64,000 nucleotides of DNA. Origin: Thermoflexus hugenholtzii (GTDB lineage Bacteria > Chloroflexota > Anaerolineae > Thermoflexales > Thermoflexaceae). Below are positions 7,698 to 15,856 of this stretch, piece after piece. The notes beneath the pieces were generated by a model. It worked only from the letters and a program-made list of their open reading frames with translations, did not search any database and had not been told where the DNA came from. The stretch spans positions 2,542,001 to 2,606,000 of the forward strand of contig NZ_CP076326.1 in NCBI RefSeq assembly GCF_018771565.1, in the 5' to 3' direction. The position numbers and the translations under genes are program-made. Every line of letters starts with the position of its first letter. Positions within the stretch are counted from its first letter, which is position 1.

Positions 7698-9989
7698 TCA
7701 CGAGCCCTCGCCCGGATCCGAAGGAGGTTCCAGTCCCTCCAGGCCTCGCCAGCGGCTGCCCTCCTCCGGCGGGCCGATCCATCCGCGAGCTTCCATCAGG
7801 TCGATCAGGCGGGCTGCCCGGTTGTAGCCGATGCGCAGCTTGCGCTGGAGCAGCGAGATCGAGGCCCGCCGGTGAAGCCGCACGATCTCGATGGCCCGCT
7901 GCAACAGGACCTCATCGCTTTCGTGATCCCCTTCCTCATCCGGCTCGCGCACCGGGGGTTCGGGGACGGGCTCCGGGGCCGGTCGGGGGACGCGCACCGG
8001 GGACGCCCGACGCTCCGGGACCGGTCGGGCGAGGCCCCGGATGCCCTTCCAGTAAGTCACGACGCGTCGGATCTCCTCGTCGGAGACGAAGCATCCCTGG
8101 GCGCGGATGGGCTGGCCCTGGTCGGGCGGCAGGAAGAGCATATCGCCCCGCCCCAGCAACGTCTCCGCCCCCGGCATGTCCAGGATCACCCGCGAGTCCA
8201 CCGACGAAGCCACCGCAAACGCAATCCGCGCCGGAAAGTTCGCCTTGATCAGCCCCGTCACCACGTCCACGCTCGGCCGCTGCGTGGCGATCACCAGATG
8301 AATCCCCGTCGCCCGCGCCATCTGCGCCAGCCGCGTGATCCGCCGCTCGGTCTCCTCCGGCGCGGTGATCATGAGATCGGCCAGCTCGTCCACCACGATG
8401 ACCAGGTAGGGGATGCGGGGCTCGCCCCGCTCCGCCATCCGCCGGTTGTAGTCGGCGATGTGCCGGACGCCGACGGCGGCGAACTGGCGGTAGCGCCGCT
8501 CCATCTCCCGCATGGCCTCCTGGAGCACCCGGGGGACCTCCTCGATCTCCACCACCACCGGCGTCCACAGATGGGGGATGCCGTTATAGGGCGTCAGCTC
8601 CACGCGCTTCGGGTCGATGAGGATCAGCCGCAGGTCCTCGGGCGTGCAGGTGCACAGCAACGAAACCAGGATGGCGTTCAGGGCCACCGACTTCCCCGAG
8701 CCCGTCGCCCCGGCGATCAGCAGATGGGGCATCGCCGTGAGGTCGGCGACCAGAGGCTCCCCGGACACCGTCTGTCCCAGAGGGAGGCGCAGGGGAGAGG
8801 ACAGCGCGCGATACGCCTCGCTCTCCATCACGTCCCGCAGGCGGACGAGGGCGGGGCGCTCGTTGGGGATCTCGATGCCCACCAGGCCCCGCCCGGGGAT
8901 GGGCGCCAGCACGCGGACCGTGCGCGCGGACAGGGCCAGGGCGAGATCGTCGGCCAGGGCGGCGATCTGGGCCACTTTCACGCGGGTGGCCCGCCCGCCC
9001 CGGGAGATCTGGCCCGGCTCCAGGCCGAACAGGGTCACCGTCGGCCCACGCTGGACCTCCACCACCCGGGCCTCCACCCCCAGGCTGCGCAACGTCTCCT
9101 CGATGATCCGCGCCTTCTCCCGGAGCTCCCCTTCATCGATCTCCACCTCCTCCCCGGGATCCAGGATCTCCTCCAGCCGGGGGAGGGTCCACTTCGGCCC
9201 CACCGGGGCGATGGGCAGCGGCGCCTCGAGGCGCTCCTCCTCCGGCTCCTCCCGGGCTTCAGGCCCCACCGGGGGAAGGGCCTCCGGCGCGCCCTCCCCC
9301 AGGATCCGCGGCGGGGGGTTCGGCGGGGCGGGAGGTGAAGCCGGCGGGGGAGGCGCAGGGGTCGGGCGGTGGATCCGAACCGCGCGCGCCGATGGCCGGA
9401 TCGCCCGGAGGGAGCGAACTCCCCGGATCACCCACTCCAGCGGGCGCTCCGGCGGGAGACGGAAGGTCAGCATCAGGCCCGCCCAGAGCATGCCGAAGCC
9501 GACCAGCCAGGTCCCGGCGGGACCCAGGTTCTCTTGCAGGAGGCGGGCGAGGGTGGCTCCGGCCGCGCCCCCCGCCCCGCCGAGGAGATGAAACGTCAGC
9601 AGAAGCCATCCGTAGAGAATGAGCAAGCCCGGGACCAGGGAGCGATGGGGACGAGGAGCCTGTTCGAAGCGCCGGATCAGGAGCCACGCCCCGCTGGCCG
9701 TCATCCCGAGGGGGAGGACGAAGACCCCTCCGCCGAGGAGAGCGGTCAACGCGTCCACCACCGGCTTCGGACCCAGGCTCAGCAGGCCGAGGCCCAGGAG
9801 GATCCCCCCCAGGAAAAGGATCAGGCCCAGCAGGTCCAGCTGCTGATCCAGGGTGAGAGAGAACGGCCATGCGGGCCGGAACGGACGGGCGGACGCCGGC
9901 TTGCGGGCGCCACCGGCCTTCTCCCGGGTCTTCCCGCCAGCCTTCGCGCGTCGTCGTTCGGGGGCGGTCTGCTTTCGAAGACGGGCCAA
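7698..9989 (-). CDS. ftsK: DNA translocase FtsK/SpoIIIE family, copy 2
   Basis: A 763-residue FtsK paralogue with the same plan as copy 1: basic N-terminus, four membrane helices (about 45-175), Pro-rich linker, Walker A GATGSGKSVALNAI near 430, LRLILIDPK near 460, and a C-terminal gamma winged helix (LLQRKLRIGYNRAARLIDLMEARG). The start codon appears to be TTG at 9989, preceded by GGAGGAAGG; no ATG would include the basic N-terminus. Outside the identical tract at 8116-8339 the two copies differ strongly, so this is an old duplication with local homogenisation. Whether one copy has a specialised job, as SpoIIIE does, cannot be told from sequence. Confidence 0.94.
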   Translation of the reverse strand: MARLRKQTAPERRRAKAGGKTREKAGGARKPASARPFRPAWPFSLTLDQQLDLLGLILFLGGILLGLGLLSLGPKPVVDALTALLGGGVFVLPLGMTASGAWLLIRRFEQAPRPHRSLVPGLLILYGWLLLTFHLLGGAGGAAGATLARLLQENLGPAGTWLVGFGMLWAGLMLTFRLPPERPLEWVIRGVRSLRAIRPSARAVRIHRPTPAPPPPASPPAPPNPPPRILGEGAPEALPPVGPEAREEPEEERLEAPLPIAPVGPKWTLPRLEEILDPGEEVEIDEGELREKARIIEETLRSLGVEARVVEVQRGPTVTLFGLEPGQISRGGRATRVKVAQIAALADDLALALSARTVRVLAPIPGRGLVGIEIPNERPALVRLRDVMESEAYRALSSPLRLPLGQTVSGEPLVADLTAMPHLLIAGATGSGKSVALNAILVSLLCTCTPEDLRLILIDPKRVELTPYNGIPHLWTPVVVEIEEVPRVLQEAMREMERRYRQFAAVGVRHIADYNRRMAERGEPRIPYLVIVVDELADLMITAPEETERRITRLAQMARATGIHLVIATQRPSVDVVTGLIKANFPARIAFAVASSVDSRVILDMPGAETLLGRGDMLFLPPDQGQPIRAQGCFVSDEEIRRVVTYWKGIRGLARPVPERRASPVRVPRPAPEPVPEPPVREPDEEGDHESDEVLLQRAIEIVRLHRRASISLLQRKLRIGYNRAARLIDLMEARGWIGPPEEGSRWRGLEGLEPPSDPGEGS
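8116..8339. repeat. 224-bp tract identical to 3618-3841 (in ftsK copy 2)
   Basis: Partner of the tract in ftsK copy 1. The boundaries are sharp: identity stops at the first base outside on both sides, in sequence coding for still-homologous protein. Confidence 0.9.
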
Positions 9990-10089
9990 AACACCTTCCT
10001 CCCGCTCAGATCCAGGATCGGAATGCGGGTCTCACCCCTGGGGAGGGAATCCGCAACTCGCGGAACCGGCCGCTGGGGATCCGGGGCGC

Positions 10090-11148
10090 TCACTTCCAGA
10101 TCCCCGGGATGGGCGTCCCACAGCGATAGCAGGTCCCCCGCCCGCTGAGGTGATCCACCAGGATCCGGAAGCCGTGGCGGGCGATGAGCAGGGCGTCACA
10201 GTTCGGGCAATACGTGTTCTCGAAAGGCCCCACCCGGCCCGGCAGGTTGCCCGCGTAGACGTAGCGCAGGCCAGCGGCCTTCCCGATCTCCGCCGCCCGG
10301 ATCAACGTCTTCGCCGGCGTCCAGTCCCGGTCGGTCATCTTGTAATCCGGATGGAAGGCCGTCACATGCCATGGGATGTCCGGCGAGATGGAGGCCAGGA
10401 ACTCCGCCGCGTCCCGCAGCTCCTCGTCGGAGTCGTTGAAGCCCGGCACCACCAGGGTGACCACCTCCAGCCACAGGCCGCTCTCATAGACCATGCGGAT
10501 GCCTTCCAGGACGTTCTTCAAGGGCATCCCCAGGGCCCGGTAGTTTTTGTCGCGCATGCTCTTCAGGTCGATCTTGTAGCCGACCAGGTAAGGGCGGAGA
10601 TACTCCAGCACCTCCCGGGTGAGGTTGCCGTTGGAGACATAGACGCACCGCAGGCCCTGGGCGACCGCCTCCTTGAAGATGGCCACCGCCCACTCCGAGG
10701 TGATCAGCGGCTCGTTATACGAGCTCCCCACCAGCTGCGCGCCATACCGCTTCGCCAGGGCCACCAGCTGCTGGGGCGTGACCTCCTCCGGCATCACCCC
10801 CGCGGCCGGATCGCGAAGGGCCTGGGATGAAAGCCAATTTTGACAATAACTACAATGCAGATCGCAGCCTAACATCCCGAAAGTCAGCGTGTAAGAGCCG
10901 GGGAGGACATGAAAGAACGGCTTCTTCTCCGTGGGATCCACCTGGAGGGCGGCCACATATCCCCAGGGGACGTAGAGGGTGCCGTCCCGGTTGAAGCGGA
11001 CCTGGCAGATCCCCCGCCGGCCGGGACGGATCAAACAACGGTGGCCACAGGCGTAACAGCGCACCGAGCCGTCCGGGAGCCGCTCATAGAGCTCTCCGGG
11101 CCGGGTCAACGCATCCAGCACCTCCGCCAGCGTCCGAACCTCCGCCAT
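10090..11148 (-). CDS. amrS: AmmeMemoRadiSam system radical SAM enzyme (AmrS)
   Basis: A 352-residue radical SAM protein of the AmrS/PflA-like group. The cluster-binding motif is CDLHCSYC (about residues 95-102), spaced CX3CX2C; a cysteine set CYACGHRC lies near 31-38 and a second, zinc-ribbon-like set CPNC...CYRC lies near the C-terminus (about 318-345). AmrS belongs with Memo and AMMECR1-domain proteins in a conserved three-domain system whose substrate is not settled; those partners are not in this window. The start follows an AAAGGGG site. The stop is 100 bases before ftsK copy 2, so co-transcription with it is possible. Confidence 0.9.
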   Translation of the reverse strand: MAEVRTLAEVLDALTRPGELYERLPDGSVRCYACGHRCLIRPGRRGICQVRFNRDGTLYVPWGYVAALQVDPTEKKPFFHVLPGSYTLTFGMLGCDLHCSYCQNWLSSQALRDPAAGVMPEEVTPQQLVALAKRYGAQLVGSSYNEPLITSEWAVAIFKEAVAQGLRCVYVSNGNLTREVLEYLRPYLVGYKIDLKSMRDKNYRALGMPLKNVLEGIRMVYESGLWLEVVTLVVPGFNDSDEELRDAAEFLASISPDIPWHVTAFHPDYKMTDRDWTPAKTLIRAAEIGKAAGLRYVYAGNLPGRVGPFENTYCPNCDALLIARHGFRILVDHLSGRGTCYRCGTPIPGIWK

Positions 11149-11256
11149 CGCCCACCCCTTTCTCCGAGCGCCCCTTCCCTCGGGAGGAAAGGCTTCCAGG
11201 CCTGAGGGAAAGCATGAGAGAGACGCCCGCGCTCTCCCTTCATTTTAAACCCAAGC

Positions 11257-11299
11257 AGGACAACTGCGAGCAGTTGTCCTACAAGGCGGCGAGGCCCGG
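11257..11299. repeat. Palindromic interspersed repeat, copy A (partial)
   Basis: AGGACAACTG (11257-11266) and CAGTTGTCCT (11271-11280) form a perfect 10-bp inverted repeat around CGAG, followed by ACAAGGCGGCGAGGCCCGG. The same core with related flanks occurs near 36312 and 52959. This copy has lost both terminal repeats. It lies between amrS and the copper operon; 11149-11256 shows nothing else clear. Confidence 0.8.
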
Positions 11300-11310
11300 A
11301 AAGCGGGCGT

Positions 11311-11790
11311 TCACCACTGCATCCAGGGGTGAGCGGCCCCGTCCGGGGCGATGAGATAAATGGTCAGCGGCCCGGTCCGGGCGCCGCCCATCCCGGGGGA
11401 GCCCGGCGGCATGCCGGGGAGGGCGATCCCGAGGGCCGAGGGGCGTTCCGCCCACAGGCGGGCGATGGCCTCCACCGGCACATGGCCTTCCACGACATAA
11501 GGGCCGATCCGGGCCGTGTGGCAGCTCCACATCGCCTCCGGGATCCCCCACTGCCGCTTCAGGGGCGCCAGATCATCCCGGTCCACCACGTGGACCAGGA
11601 GGCCATGGCCACGGAGATACCGGACGTATTCCGCACAGCAGCCACAGGTGGGGGTCTTGTAGACGGTGATCACCTCCCCACCCAGCCCGCCCGGCGGGCG
11701 CGCCGGGGCGGAGGCGCCGCATCCGGTGAGGAGCAGGATCCCGAGGATCCCGATCGTCCGGCCGCGTCCGCCGATCCCCCGAATGGACAT
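11311..11790 (-). CDS. DUF411 metal-binding lipoprotein of the copper operon
   Basis: A 159-residue DUF411 protein, a family found with copper and mercury resistance genes. An N-terminal hydrophobic stretch ends in the lipobox LLLTGC, predicting an exported, lipid-anchored protein. The domain shows TPTCGCCAEYVRYLR and MWSCHTARIGPYVVEGHVP, whose cysteines and histidine are likely copper ligands. The start is the second methionine (MSIRGIGG), because GGAGGTGCACC stands directly before it. It is the last gene of the csoR-copZ-copA operon, 37 bases after copA. It probably receives or buffers copper outside the membrane; this is inferred from family and context. Confidence 0.9.
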   Translation of the reverse strand: MSIRGIGGRGRTIGILGILLLTGCGASAPARPPGGLGGEVITVYKTPTCGCCAEYVRYLRGHGLLVHVVDRDDLAPLKRQWGIPEAMWSCHTARIGPYVVEGHVPVEAIARLWAERPSALGIALPGMPPGSPGMGGARTGPLTIYLIAPDGAAHPWMQW

Positions 11791-11827
11791 GGTGCACCTC
11801 CGCAAGAGGTTCGCCATCCGCCGCCCC

Positions 11828-14263
11828 TCAGCTCCGAAATCCCCGCAAGCGCAGGGAGTTGGTCACCACGAAGATGAAGGAGAACGCCATGGCCCCTGCG
11901 GCCATCATCGGATGGAGCAAACCGAGGGCCGCCACCGGGATCAGGATCACGTTGTAGAAGAAAGCCCAGAACAGGTTCTGGCGGATAGTGCGCATGGTGG
12001 CCCGGGAGAGACGGACGGCCTGGGGCAGCAGGCGCAGGTCCCCTCGCATCAACGTGACGTCGGCCGTCTCCATCGCCACCGCCGTGCCGGTCCCCATGGC
12101 GATCCCCACATCGGCCTGGGCCAGAGCGGGAGCGTCGTTGATGCCGTCCCCCACCATGGCCACCCGATGTCCTTCCGCCTGCAGGCGGCGGACGATCTCC
12201 GCCTTGTCGCCGGGCAGGACCTCGGCGAAGACCCGGTCGATGCCGGCCTGCCGGGCGATGGCCTCCGCGGTGCGCCGGTTGTCGCCGGTGATCATCGCCG
12301 TCTGAACCCCCAGCCGGTGGAGGGCGGCGACGGCCTCCGCCGCCTCGGGCTTTAAGGCGTCGGCCAGGGCGATCACCCCGATGGCCTCCCCATCCCGGGC
12401 CACGAGCATCGTGGTCTGGCCCTGCTCCTGAAGCGCCCGGACCGCCTCCTCCAGCCCGTTGAGGCGCACCCCCTCCGCCTGCACCCAGGCGATCCCGCCC
12501 ACCCGGATGGTGGTGCCGTTCAGGTGGGCCAGCACGCCGCGACCGGGCAGGGCGGAGAAGCCGACCGGCTTCTCCAGCGGGAGCCCCTGGGACCGGGCCG
12601 CCTCCACCACGGCCTGGGCCAGCGGGTGCTCGCTCCCCTGCTCCACGCTGGCGGCCAGCCGCAGGACCTCCTCCACGGTCCATCCCGGGCCCGGGATCAC
12701 CCGGGTGACCATCGGGCGTCCCCGGGTGAGGGTGCCGGTCTTATCCAGGGCGATCAGGGTGATCTTCCCCAGCTGCTCCAGGGCCTGGGCGTTGCGGAAG
12801 AGGATCCCCATCGTCGCCCCCCGGCCGGTGCCCACCATGATCGCCGTGGGGGTGGCCAGGCCCATCGCGCACGGGCAGGCGACCACCAGCACGGCGATGG
12901 CGTTGACCATCGCCCGGGTGAAGCCGGCCCCGCCGATCAGCAGCCAGCCCAGGAAAGCCAGCGCGGCGATGGCGATGACCGTAGGGACGAAAACCGCCGA
13001 GACCTGGTCCGCCAGCCGCTGGATGGGCGCTTTGCTCCCCTGCGCCTCCCGGACCAGCCGGATGATCCCGGCCAGCACCGTGTCCCGCCCGACCCGGGTG
13101 GCCTCGATCTTCAGCAGGCCATATGTGTTGACCGTGCCCCCCAGCACCCGGTCCCCCGGCTTCTTCTCCACGGGGATGGACTCCCCGGTCATCATGGATT
13201 CATCCACCGCGGAGCGGCCCTCCAGGACGATCCCGTCGGCCGGGATGCGCTCGCCGGGGCGCACGAGGAGGAGATCCCCCACCCGGACCTCGGCGGCGGG
13301 GATCTCGATTTCCCGGCCGTCCCGCAGGACGCGGGCGCGTTCCGGTTGCAGGGCCATCAGGGCGCGGATGGCCTCGCCCGCCCGCCCCTTGGCCCGGGCC
13401 TCGAGATACTTCCCCAGGACGATCAGGGTGATGATGACCGCGGCGGTCTCGAAGTAGGTGTAGCGGCCGAGGGCGGTGCTCCCCAGAAGGAGGGCGACCG
13501 TCACGGCCAGGCTGTAGAAGTAGGCCGCGGAGGTGCCCAGGGCCACCAGCACGTCCATGTTGGCCGTGCCCATCCGCAACGCCCGGTAGGCCCCGCGGTA
13601 GAAATCCCATCCCACGCCGAACTGCACCGGGGTGCTGAGGAGCAGCAACAGCACATCCAGACCCATGGGCCGGGTCATCCCGGGCATGACGTTGTGGAGC
13701 AGGTCGAACTGCATGCTCAACCAGAAGGTGGGCAGGGTGAAGACGAGCCCCCAGAGGAGGCGGCGGCGCTGGCGGGCCATCTCCGCTTCCCGGGCCGCCT
13801 GCTCGGCGTCCTCGCCGGCTCCCTCCAGCGCCTCCGCCGCTTCCGTCACCTCATAACCGGCGTCCCGGACCGCCCGGATCAGGTCGCGGACCGAGGCCAC
13901 GCCGACGATCATGGTGACGCGGGCGCTTTCCGTCGCCAGGTTGACGGCCGCCTCCAGCACGCCGGGGATGCGGTGGAGGATCCGCTCGATGGCCCGGGCG
14001 TCGTTCGCGTCGGCCATCCCCCGGATGGGCAGCTCCACCGTGGCGGTGGCGACCTCGTAGCCGGCGGCCCGGACGCGCTCCACCGCCTGGCGGAGGTCCG
14101 CCGCGGAGGGGTCAAGGAGCACCACCGCCTGCTCGGCGGCGAAGTTCACCGAGGCCTCCACCACCCCGGGCGCCCGCTTCAGGGCCCGCTCCACCGTCCG
14201 GGCGCAGTTGGCGCAGGTCATGCCGATGATCGGGAGCACCACCTCCCGGGGCGCAGTCGTCAT
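11828..14263 (-). CDS. copA: Copper-translocating P1B-type ATPase CopA
   Basis: An 811-residue copper export ATPase. Two N-terminal heavy-metal-associated domains: the first has an intact GMTCANC site (about residues 14-20), while the second has GMADAND, so both metal-binding cysteines are missing. Then come eight membrane helices with the copper-channel motif CPC near 460, the actuator motif TGES, the phosphorylation site DKTGTLT near 505, SEHPLA (the P1B His-Pro loop) and [10 protein letters not shown] near 720. These define a Cu(+) exporter. It is preceded by GAGGAGG and lies in the copper operon behind the regulator csoR and chaperone copZ. Confidence 0.96.
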   Translation of the reverse strand: MTTAPREVVLPIIGMTCANCARTVERALKRAPGVVEASVNFAAEQAVVLLDPSAADLRQAVERVRAAGYEVATATVELPIRGMADANDARAIERILHRIPGVLEAAVNLATESARVTMIVGVASVRDLIRAVRDAGYEVTEAAEALEGAGEDAEQAAREAEMARQRRRLLWGLVFTLPTFWLSMQFDLLHNVMPGMTRPMGLDVLLLLLSTPVQFGVGWDFYRGAYRALRMGTANMDVLVALGTSAAYFYSLAVTVALLLGSTALGRYTYFETAAVIITLIVLGKYLEARAKGRAGEAIRALMALQPERARVLRDGREIEIPAAEVRVGDLLLVRPGERIPADGIVLEGRSAVDESMMTGESIPVEKKPGDRVLGGTVNTYGLLKIEATRVGRDTVLAGIIRLVREAQGSKAPIQRLADQVSAVFVPTVIAIAALAFLGWLLIGGAGFTRAMVNAIAVLVVACPCAMGLATPTAIMVGTGRGATMGILFRNAQALEQLGKITLIALDKTGTLTRGRPMVTRVIPGPGWTVEEVLRLAASVEQGSEHPLAQAVVEAARSQGLPLEKPVGFSALPGRGVLAHLNGTTIRVGGIAWVQAEGVRLNGLEEAVRALQEQGQTTMLVARDGEAIGVIALADALKPEAAEAVAALHRLGVQTAMITGDNRRTAEAIARQAGIDRVFAEVLPGDKAEIVRRLQAEGHRVAMVGDGINDAPALAQADVGIAMGTGTAVAMETADVTLMRGDLRLLPQAVRLSRATMRTIRQNLFWAFFYNVILIPVAALGLLHPMMAAGAMAFSFIFVVTNSLRLRGFRS

Positions 14264-14511
14264 GGGTTCCTCCTCATTTCCTGCGGGATCCCTCGAAGGG
14301 AAATCTGGGCGAACCGCCGGGATGTAAGCCGGAATTCATCCCAACACGCCCGCGTCTCCCAATACCGGCGCGGGTCGTCGCGCGAAGCCCCCATCCGGGG
14401 GACAAGCGAAACGCCCCCCGCCCGCCGTGCCGGGCCTTGGTCCGAAGCCCCACCCTCCGGGAGCCGTCCCGGCGCCACGCCCTTCGATCCATCGAAAGCC
14501 ATCGATGGATT
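14264..14511 (-). other. 248-bp gap in the copper operon with one hairpin
   Basis: No gene is visible here on either strand. Immediately after the stop of the thioredoxin-like gene, ATCCATCGA (14487-14495) and TCGATGGAT (14502-14510) form a perfect 9-bp stem with a 6-base loop. No T-run follows in the minus direction, so it looks like an mRNA-stabilising or processing hairpin. The copA ribosome site GAGGAGG is at the other end. Confidence 0.55.
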
Positions 14512-15006
14512 TCAGCGGGTCGCCCGGCGCAGGATCTCCTCCACCTGCTCCGGTGTCGTGTCGTGCCCGAAGCTGCGCCAGATCACGGTCCCCTGGCGGT
14601 CGAGGACCACCAGGCCGTGGGTGCCGGGCATCCCGAAGCGGCGCAGCAACGCCTGGCCCTCCCGGGTGTCCGCCCGCACCTCGAAGAACTCCACGTCCCC
14701 TTCCCAATGCGGTCGCAGCGCCTGCACGAGGCGCGTGTTGCGGGCGCACACCGGTCAGCCGGGCAGGACGAAGTTGTAGAGCGCGGCCCGGGGGCGCGGC
14801 GTCGGCGTCCCCGTCGCCGTCGGGGTCGGGGCGGGCGCCGGCGTCTCCGTCAGCGCGGGCGTCGGCGTCCCCGTCGGGGCGGGGGCGGCGGTCGGCGTCT
14901 CCCGCGGGAGCGTGGGGACGGGAGTGGGCGATCCCGCCATCCCGCCCGCGCACCCGACCAGCCCCAACCCCCCGATCATCCACAGCCATCGCCAGATCCT
15001 TCGCAT
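14512..15006 (-). CDS. Candidate selenoprotein: thioredoxin-like lipoprotein with UPVC redox motif
   Basis: The frame runs 165 codons with one internal TGA at 14757-14755 (codon 84). Before it: signal peptide with lipobox LGLVGC and a Pro/Thr-rich linker up to YNFVLPG. After it: PVCARNTRLVQAL, then a thioredoxin-fold body (VEFFEVRADT, RRFGMPGTHGLVVLD, QGTVIWRSFG). The TGA stands exactly where the first cysteine of a CPxC redox site belongs, giving U-P-V-C, the usual arrangement in redox selenoproteins. The only restart codon after it (GTG at 14751) has no ribosome site. A stem-loop with GU in its loop lies 21-37 bases after the TGA. The gene sits between copZ and copA and would keep copper-binding thiols reduced outside the membrane. 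Alternatives are a TGC-to-TGA nonsense mutation or a sequence error. Confidence 0.7.
14718..14734 (-). promoter_or_regulatory. Possible bacterial SECIS stem-loop
   Basis: On the minus-strand RNA, GCGCCU (14734-14729) pairs with AGGCGC (14723-14718) around the loop CGUGC, starting 21 bases after the UGA. CGGU and ACCG further out could add a lower stem. Distance and a GU-containing apical loop fit SelB-dependent SECIS elements, but these are poorly conserved and GC-rich DNA forms such stems easily. Confidence 0.4.
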
Positions 15007-15046
15007 CCGGGTCCCCTCTTCCTTCCGCCTCCTGGCCTCAGCAGGC

Positions 15047-15256
15047 TCAGGCGCCGGCGGGCGGGTAGCCGATCTCGTGAAGGACGGCCACGATCCGGTC
15101 CCAGGTGGCCGGCGGCTCGAAGGACACCGTCACCTGTCGCGTGGCCACGTCCCCGTGCACCTCCCGCACGCCCTCCAGGGCCTTCAGCTCACGGGCGATG
15201 GTCTGGACGCAGTGATGGCAGGAGATGTTCGGCGCCACGAAGGTCCGGGTCTCCAT
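15047..15256 (-). CDS. copZ: Heavy-metal-associated copper chaperone CopZ
   Basis: A 69-residue single HMA (ferredoxin-like fold) domain. The metal site is SCHHC near residues 12-16, followed by the helix VQTIARELKALEGV and the typical VTVSFEP strand. Such proteins carry Cu(+) in the cytoplasm and hand it to CopA and CsoR. It starts 15 bases after csoR ends and is followed by the thioredoxin-like gene, so it is second in the copper operon. An arrangement with histidines between the cysteines is less common than MxCxxC but keeps both ligands. Confidence 0.92.
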   Translation of the reverse strand: METRTFVAPNISCHHCVQTIARELKALEGVREVHGDVATRQVTVSFEPPATWDRIVAVLHEIGYPPAGA

Positions 15257-15271
15257 CGTTCACCTCCGGGA

Positions 15272-15550
15272 TCAGATTTTCTGGGCGGCCTCGAAGACCT
15301 CCACGATCTCCTCCAGCACCCGCTCCCGCTCCTCGGGGTCCTCGCCGCGGATGGCGGTGGTGACGCAGGTGCGCAGGTGCTGGGCCAGCACCAGGTCGTT
15401 GACCTTCGCCAGGGCCCGCTGGACCGCCTGGATCTGGCGGATGATGTCGATGCAGTAGGCGTCCTCCTCCACCATCCGGGCGATCCCCTCCACATGCCCG
15501 GCGACGCTGCGCAGGCGCCGCAGGACCTCCGCCTTCGTCTTGGCCTCCAT
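15272..15550 (-). CDS. csoR: Copper-sensing repressor CsoR
   Basis: A 92-residue all-helical CsoR/RcnR-type regulator. The start is the methionine of MEAKTKAEVLRRLR, placed directly after GGAGGAGG; the open frame upstream covers the promoter. Seen: the DNA-facing RRLRSVAGHVEGI, the copper ligand cysteine in AYCIDIIRQIQAV, and the HLRTC pair, together the Cys-His-Cys trigonal site of copper sensors. Cu(+) binding should release it from its operator and turn on copZ, the thioredoxin-like gene, copA and the DUF411 gene. Confidence 0.94.
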   Translation of the reverse strand: MEAKTKAEVLRRLRSVAGHVEGIARMVEEDAYCIDIIRQIQAVQRALAKVNDLVLAQHLRTCVTTAIRGEDPEERERVLEEIVEVFEAAQKI

Positions 15551-15569
15551 GGCCTCCTCCGGGCCGGAT

Positions 15570-15590
15570 CCCCTCCCCCGGGGGGAGGGG
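15570..15590. promoter_or_regulatory. Probable CsoR operator
   Basis: CCCCTCCCCC (15570-15579) and GGGGGAGGGG (15581-15590) are perfect inverted repeats around one base, just downstream of the -10 box and before csoR. G/C-tract inverted repeats overlapping the promoter are the known CsoR target type. Not shown by experiment. Confidence 0.6.
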
Positions 15591-15599
15591 TCTAAGGGA

Positions 15600-15628
15600 A
15601 TCTTATCCCCGGGCGGCCTCCCTGTCAA
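15600..15628 (-). promoter_or_regulatory. Promoter of the copper operon
   Basis: Minus-strand TTGACA (15628-15623), a 17-base spacer and TAAGAT (15605-15600): an almost perfect sigma-70 promoter located about 50 bases before the csoR start and next to the inverted repeat. Confidence 0.88.
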
Positions 15629-15679
15629 ATCCGAAGGGGCCATGAAGGGGATCGGTTGGCGATGCAAGGGGCGAGGACA

Positions 15680-15856
15680 GCGCAGGAAATCCAATCGATC
15701 CCGACAGCGGGGTCGCCCTTCTTCCCACGCCAGGGATCTACCAAATGCAGGTCGTTTATGTGTTCGATCCAGAAACGGGGAGTTCGCACTTCCTTAGTAT
15801 TCCTTTCGGATTTTGACTCACAGTGGATTGCGGTCCGCGTGCAATATCCGCGCTCA
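15680..15856 (+). pseudogene. 3' remnant of a paralogue of the lipoprotein gene at 21450-22493
   Basis: From about 15690 to 15855 the plus strand matches the end of the 21450-22493 gene: GGGATCTACCA(A/G)ATGCAGGTC is followed by the same TTTATGTGTTCGATCC, then a 12-base gap and a weaker match through the codons for the FVFGSQRIAIR-like end. Reading needs at least one frame change. The fragment stops where the transposase fragment begins, so a second lipoprotein gene once stood here and was deleted up to its tail. Confidence 0.72.

Noticed and set aside
11221-11260. TAAAAT on the minus strand (11247-11242) as a promoter for amrS
   Set aside because: No acceptable -35 box at 16-18 bases; the upstream sequence is the mobile palindrome.
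14264-14511. The hairpin at 14487-14510 considered as an intrinsic terminator
   Set aside because: No T-run follows on the minus strand, and copA downstream appears to belong to the same operon.
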